A stretch of 34,596 bases of DNA from Bryobacteraceae bacterium CoA2 C42 (lineage in GTDB: Bacteria; Acidobacteriota; Terriglobia; Bryobacterales; Bryobacteraceae). A model generated the notes under the pieces. That model did not search any database. It saw nothing but the letters and a program-made list of their open reading frames with translations, and was not told the DNA's origin. Shown here piece after piece: positions 33,677 to 34,596 of this stretch. Position 1 is the stretch's first letter. Every line of letters starts with the position of its first letter. A program made the position numbers and the translations under genes. The stretch lies in NCBI GenBank assembly GCA_019931245.1, contig JAINDL010000060.1, positions 1-34,596 on the forward strand. The letters run 5' to 3'.

Positions 33677-34255
33677 ATGAAATCGAAATCCTTCGACCCC
33701 AACAATGCGATGGATGCGTCCTTGCAGGTCTTCTGGCAGGGCGGCTTCGGCGGAACGCCCATGCCCGATTTGCTCAAAGGCATGGAATTGGGCCGCGCGA
33801 GCTTCTACAACGCCTTCAAGTCGAAGCGCCTTGTCTTCCTCGCCGCGCTGGATCTCTACATTTCGAAAGTCGATGTAGGGTTTGCCGACCTTGCCAGGGA
33901 TGTCGCTACCCGGCGCGAAGCCGTGGAGGCCATCCTTGGCGCGATCTTCCAATTGGCCCGAAGCGGCAATGTTTGGCGAGGTTGTTTTCTCGGCAATACC
34001 GCCCTGGAATTGGGCCACAAAGATAAGGAAATTTCCATCAGGCTGAAGCGCGGGATTGAGCTTCTTCAGAAACGGATTGCGGCGGCACTATCGAAACCGG
34101 CAAGCGACGGTAGCCACTTATCGTCGGCCCAGCGTGAGCAATACGCAATTTTTCTTGTCGCTGGCATTCAGGGGCTTCTCGTGCTGGCAAAAGGGGGCCT
34201 TCCACAGAAGGCCATCGATGACATCGCCAGCACGCTCATCGAGGCCATTCCTTGA
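33677..34255 (+). CDS. TetR/AcrR family transcriptional regulator
   Basis: 192 residues from ATG 33677. HTH at about residues 10-50 (AMDASLQVFWQGGFGGTPMPDLLKGMELGRASFYNAFKSKRLVF), with GRASFYNAF as the recognition helix and the K-F/L following as in the family. The C-terminal ligand domain has RGCFLGNTALELGHKD and a final LVAGIQGLLVLAKGG. Such regulators commonly repress themselves and a neighbour, and here both promoters hold matching palindromes. Source appears proteobacterial, different from the acidobacterial left part. An upstream TTG at 33641 would read through the operator and is rejected. Confidence 0.88.
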   Translation: MKSKSFDPNNAMDASLQVFWQGGFGGTPMPDLLKGMELGRASFYNAFKSKRLVFLAALDLYISKVDVGFADLARDVATRREAVEAILGAIFQLARSGNVWRGCFLGNTALELGHKDKEISIRLKRGIELLQKRIAAALSKPASDGSHLSSAQREQYAIFLVAGIQGLLVLAKGGLPQKAIDDIASTLIEAIP

Positions 34256-34296
34256 CTAAAGCAGCTGTCGGACTTCTTGTCCAATGACCTCTCTCG

Positions 34297-34312
34297 TAAA
34301 CCAAATGGTTAA
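34297..34312. promoter_or_regulatory. Operator-like palindrome upstream of the SPW gene
   Basis: TAAACCAAATGGTTAA, inverted repeat AACC-AAAT-GGTT, 34 bases before the SPW ATG. Its core ACCAAATGGT differs from the tetR site core ACCGAATGGT by one base. Confidence 0.55.
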
Positions 34313-34346
34313 TCGTTCCAACTCTAACGCAAACTGAGGATACCCT

Positions 34347-34596
34347 ATGAAACCGATCTCCCCTGTCATCCACGGAATCATCGACTACGCCACCGTTGGG
34401 TTGTTTTTGGCGGCCCCAAGCCTTCTGGGCTTCGGCGGAACGGCGGCGCTTCTGTCCTACCTGCTGGCGGGCGTCCATCTGCTGATGACGGTTCTCAGCA
34501 ATATGCCACGTGGGCTTCTGTAACTTGTACCGATGCGGCTTCACGCCCTGGTGGAACTCATCGTCGGCCCAAGCCTGATTGGATTGGCACTCTTCG
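34347..34596 (+). pseudogene. SPW-type membrane protein with an in-frame stop, 3' end outside window
   Basis: ATG 34347 starts MKPISPVIHGIIDYATVGLFLAAPSLLG, two hydrophobic helices typical of small SPW-like membrane proteins. A TAA at 34521-34523 stops it after 58 residues (NMPRGLL). The same frame then continues LVPMRLHALVELIVGPSLIGLALF to the window end, exactly the expected second half. A single base change (AAA lysine to TAA) explains this. It may be a true nonsense mutation or a sequence error near the edge. Probably regulated by the TetR protein upstream. Confidence 0.7.

Overview
Bases 1 to about 32,748 look like one acidobacterial genome of the Solibacter/Bryobacter type. The evidence is high GC, very tight gene packing, a secreted protein ending in a Solibacter-type C-terminal domain (NAASF...PGIF...GLQQIN signature, 23145-25877), a paired DUF1501 and DUF1549/DUF1553 cytochrome-type cluster, and many Tat or Sec leaders on hydrolases and beta-propellers. 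I see no rRNA, tRNA, CRISPR array, insertion sequence or convincing rho-independent terminator. No gene-free stretch reaches 300 bases.

Layout, left half. 1-1842 (+): tail of an unknown Pro/Ala/Lys-rich protein, a CheY-like receiver, YajQ and an alpha/beta hydrolase, each almost touching the next. 1839-2279 (-): a second receiver protein behind a low-GC region with two promoter-like sites. 2478-4950 (-): purB followed by a Tat-leader class V aminotransferase. 5085-5711 (+): secreted unknown. 5713-6504 (-): metallo-beta-lactamase-fold hydrolase. 6517-7635 (+): enolase-superfamily sugar-acid dehydratase/racemase, then a ribbon-helix-helix protein. 8000-12036 (-): orphan cpaF, an unlisted 40-residue membrane microprotein, a Tat esterase and an MFS anion transporter. 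12072-12368 (+): ABM-family monooxygenase. 12365-16221 (-): DUF1549/1553 and DUF1501 pair.

Layout, right half. 16254-16949 (+): membrane-anchored unknown. 16952-25877 (-): five-gene operon of a HEAGH metalloprotease-like exported protein, a GH63-type glucosidase, an exported amidohydrolase, an iron alcohol dehydrogenase and a PQQ-type propeller, with junctions of +3, +3, -4 and -13 bases. 25917-27801 (+): zinc-ribbon AIM24 protein overlapping a protein with a 31-residue near-perfect tandem repeat. 27798-31954 (-): metX, metW, an exported sulfatase and a YVTN-type propeller. 31981 onward (+): a neutral-ceramidase-like protein that breaks off.

From about 32,749 the sequence changes. A bridge of about 90 bases of no recognisable origin leads into an internal alaS fragment cut at both ends, then a TetR regulator and an SPW-type membrane protein, all proteobacterial in character and lower in GC. 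This is either a chimeric assembly or a recombination scar. Two near-identical operator-like palindromes precede tetR and the SPW gene.

Two window-wide properties stand out. Convergent genes repeatedly share a 4-base TTAG/CTAA stop overlap, leaving no room for terminators. GC skew flips from C-rich to G-rich on the + strand near 13.5 kb whatever the gene orientation, as expected at a replichore switch or an inversion boundary.
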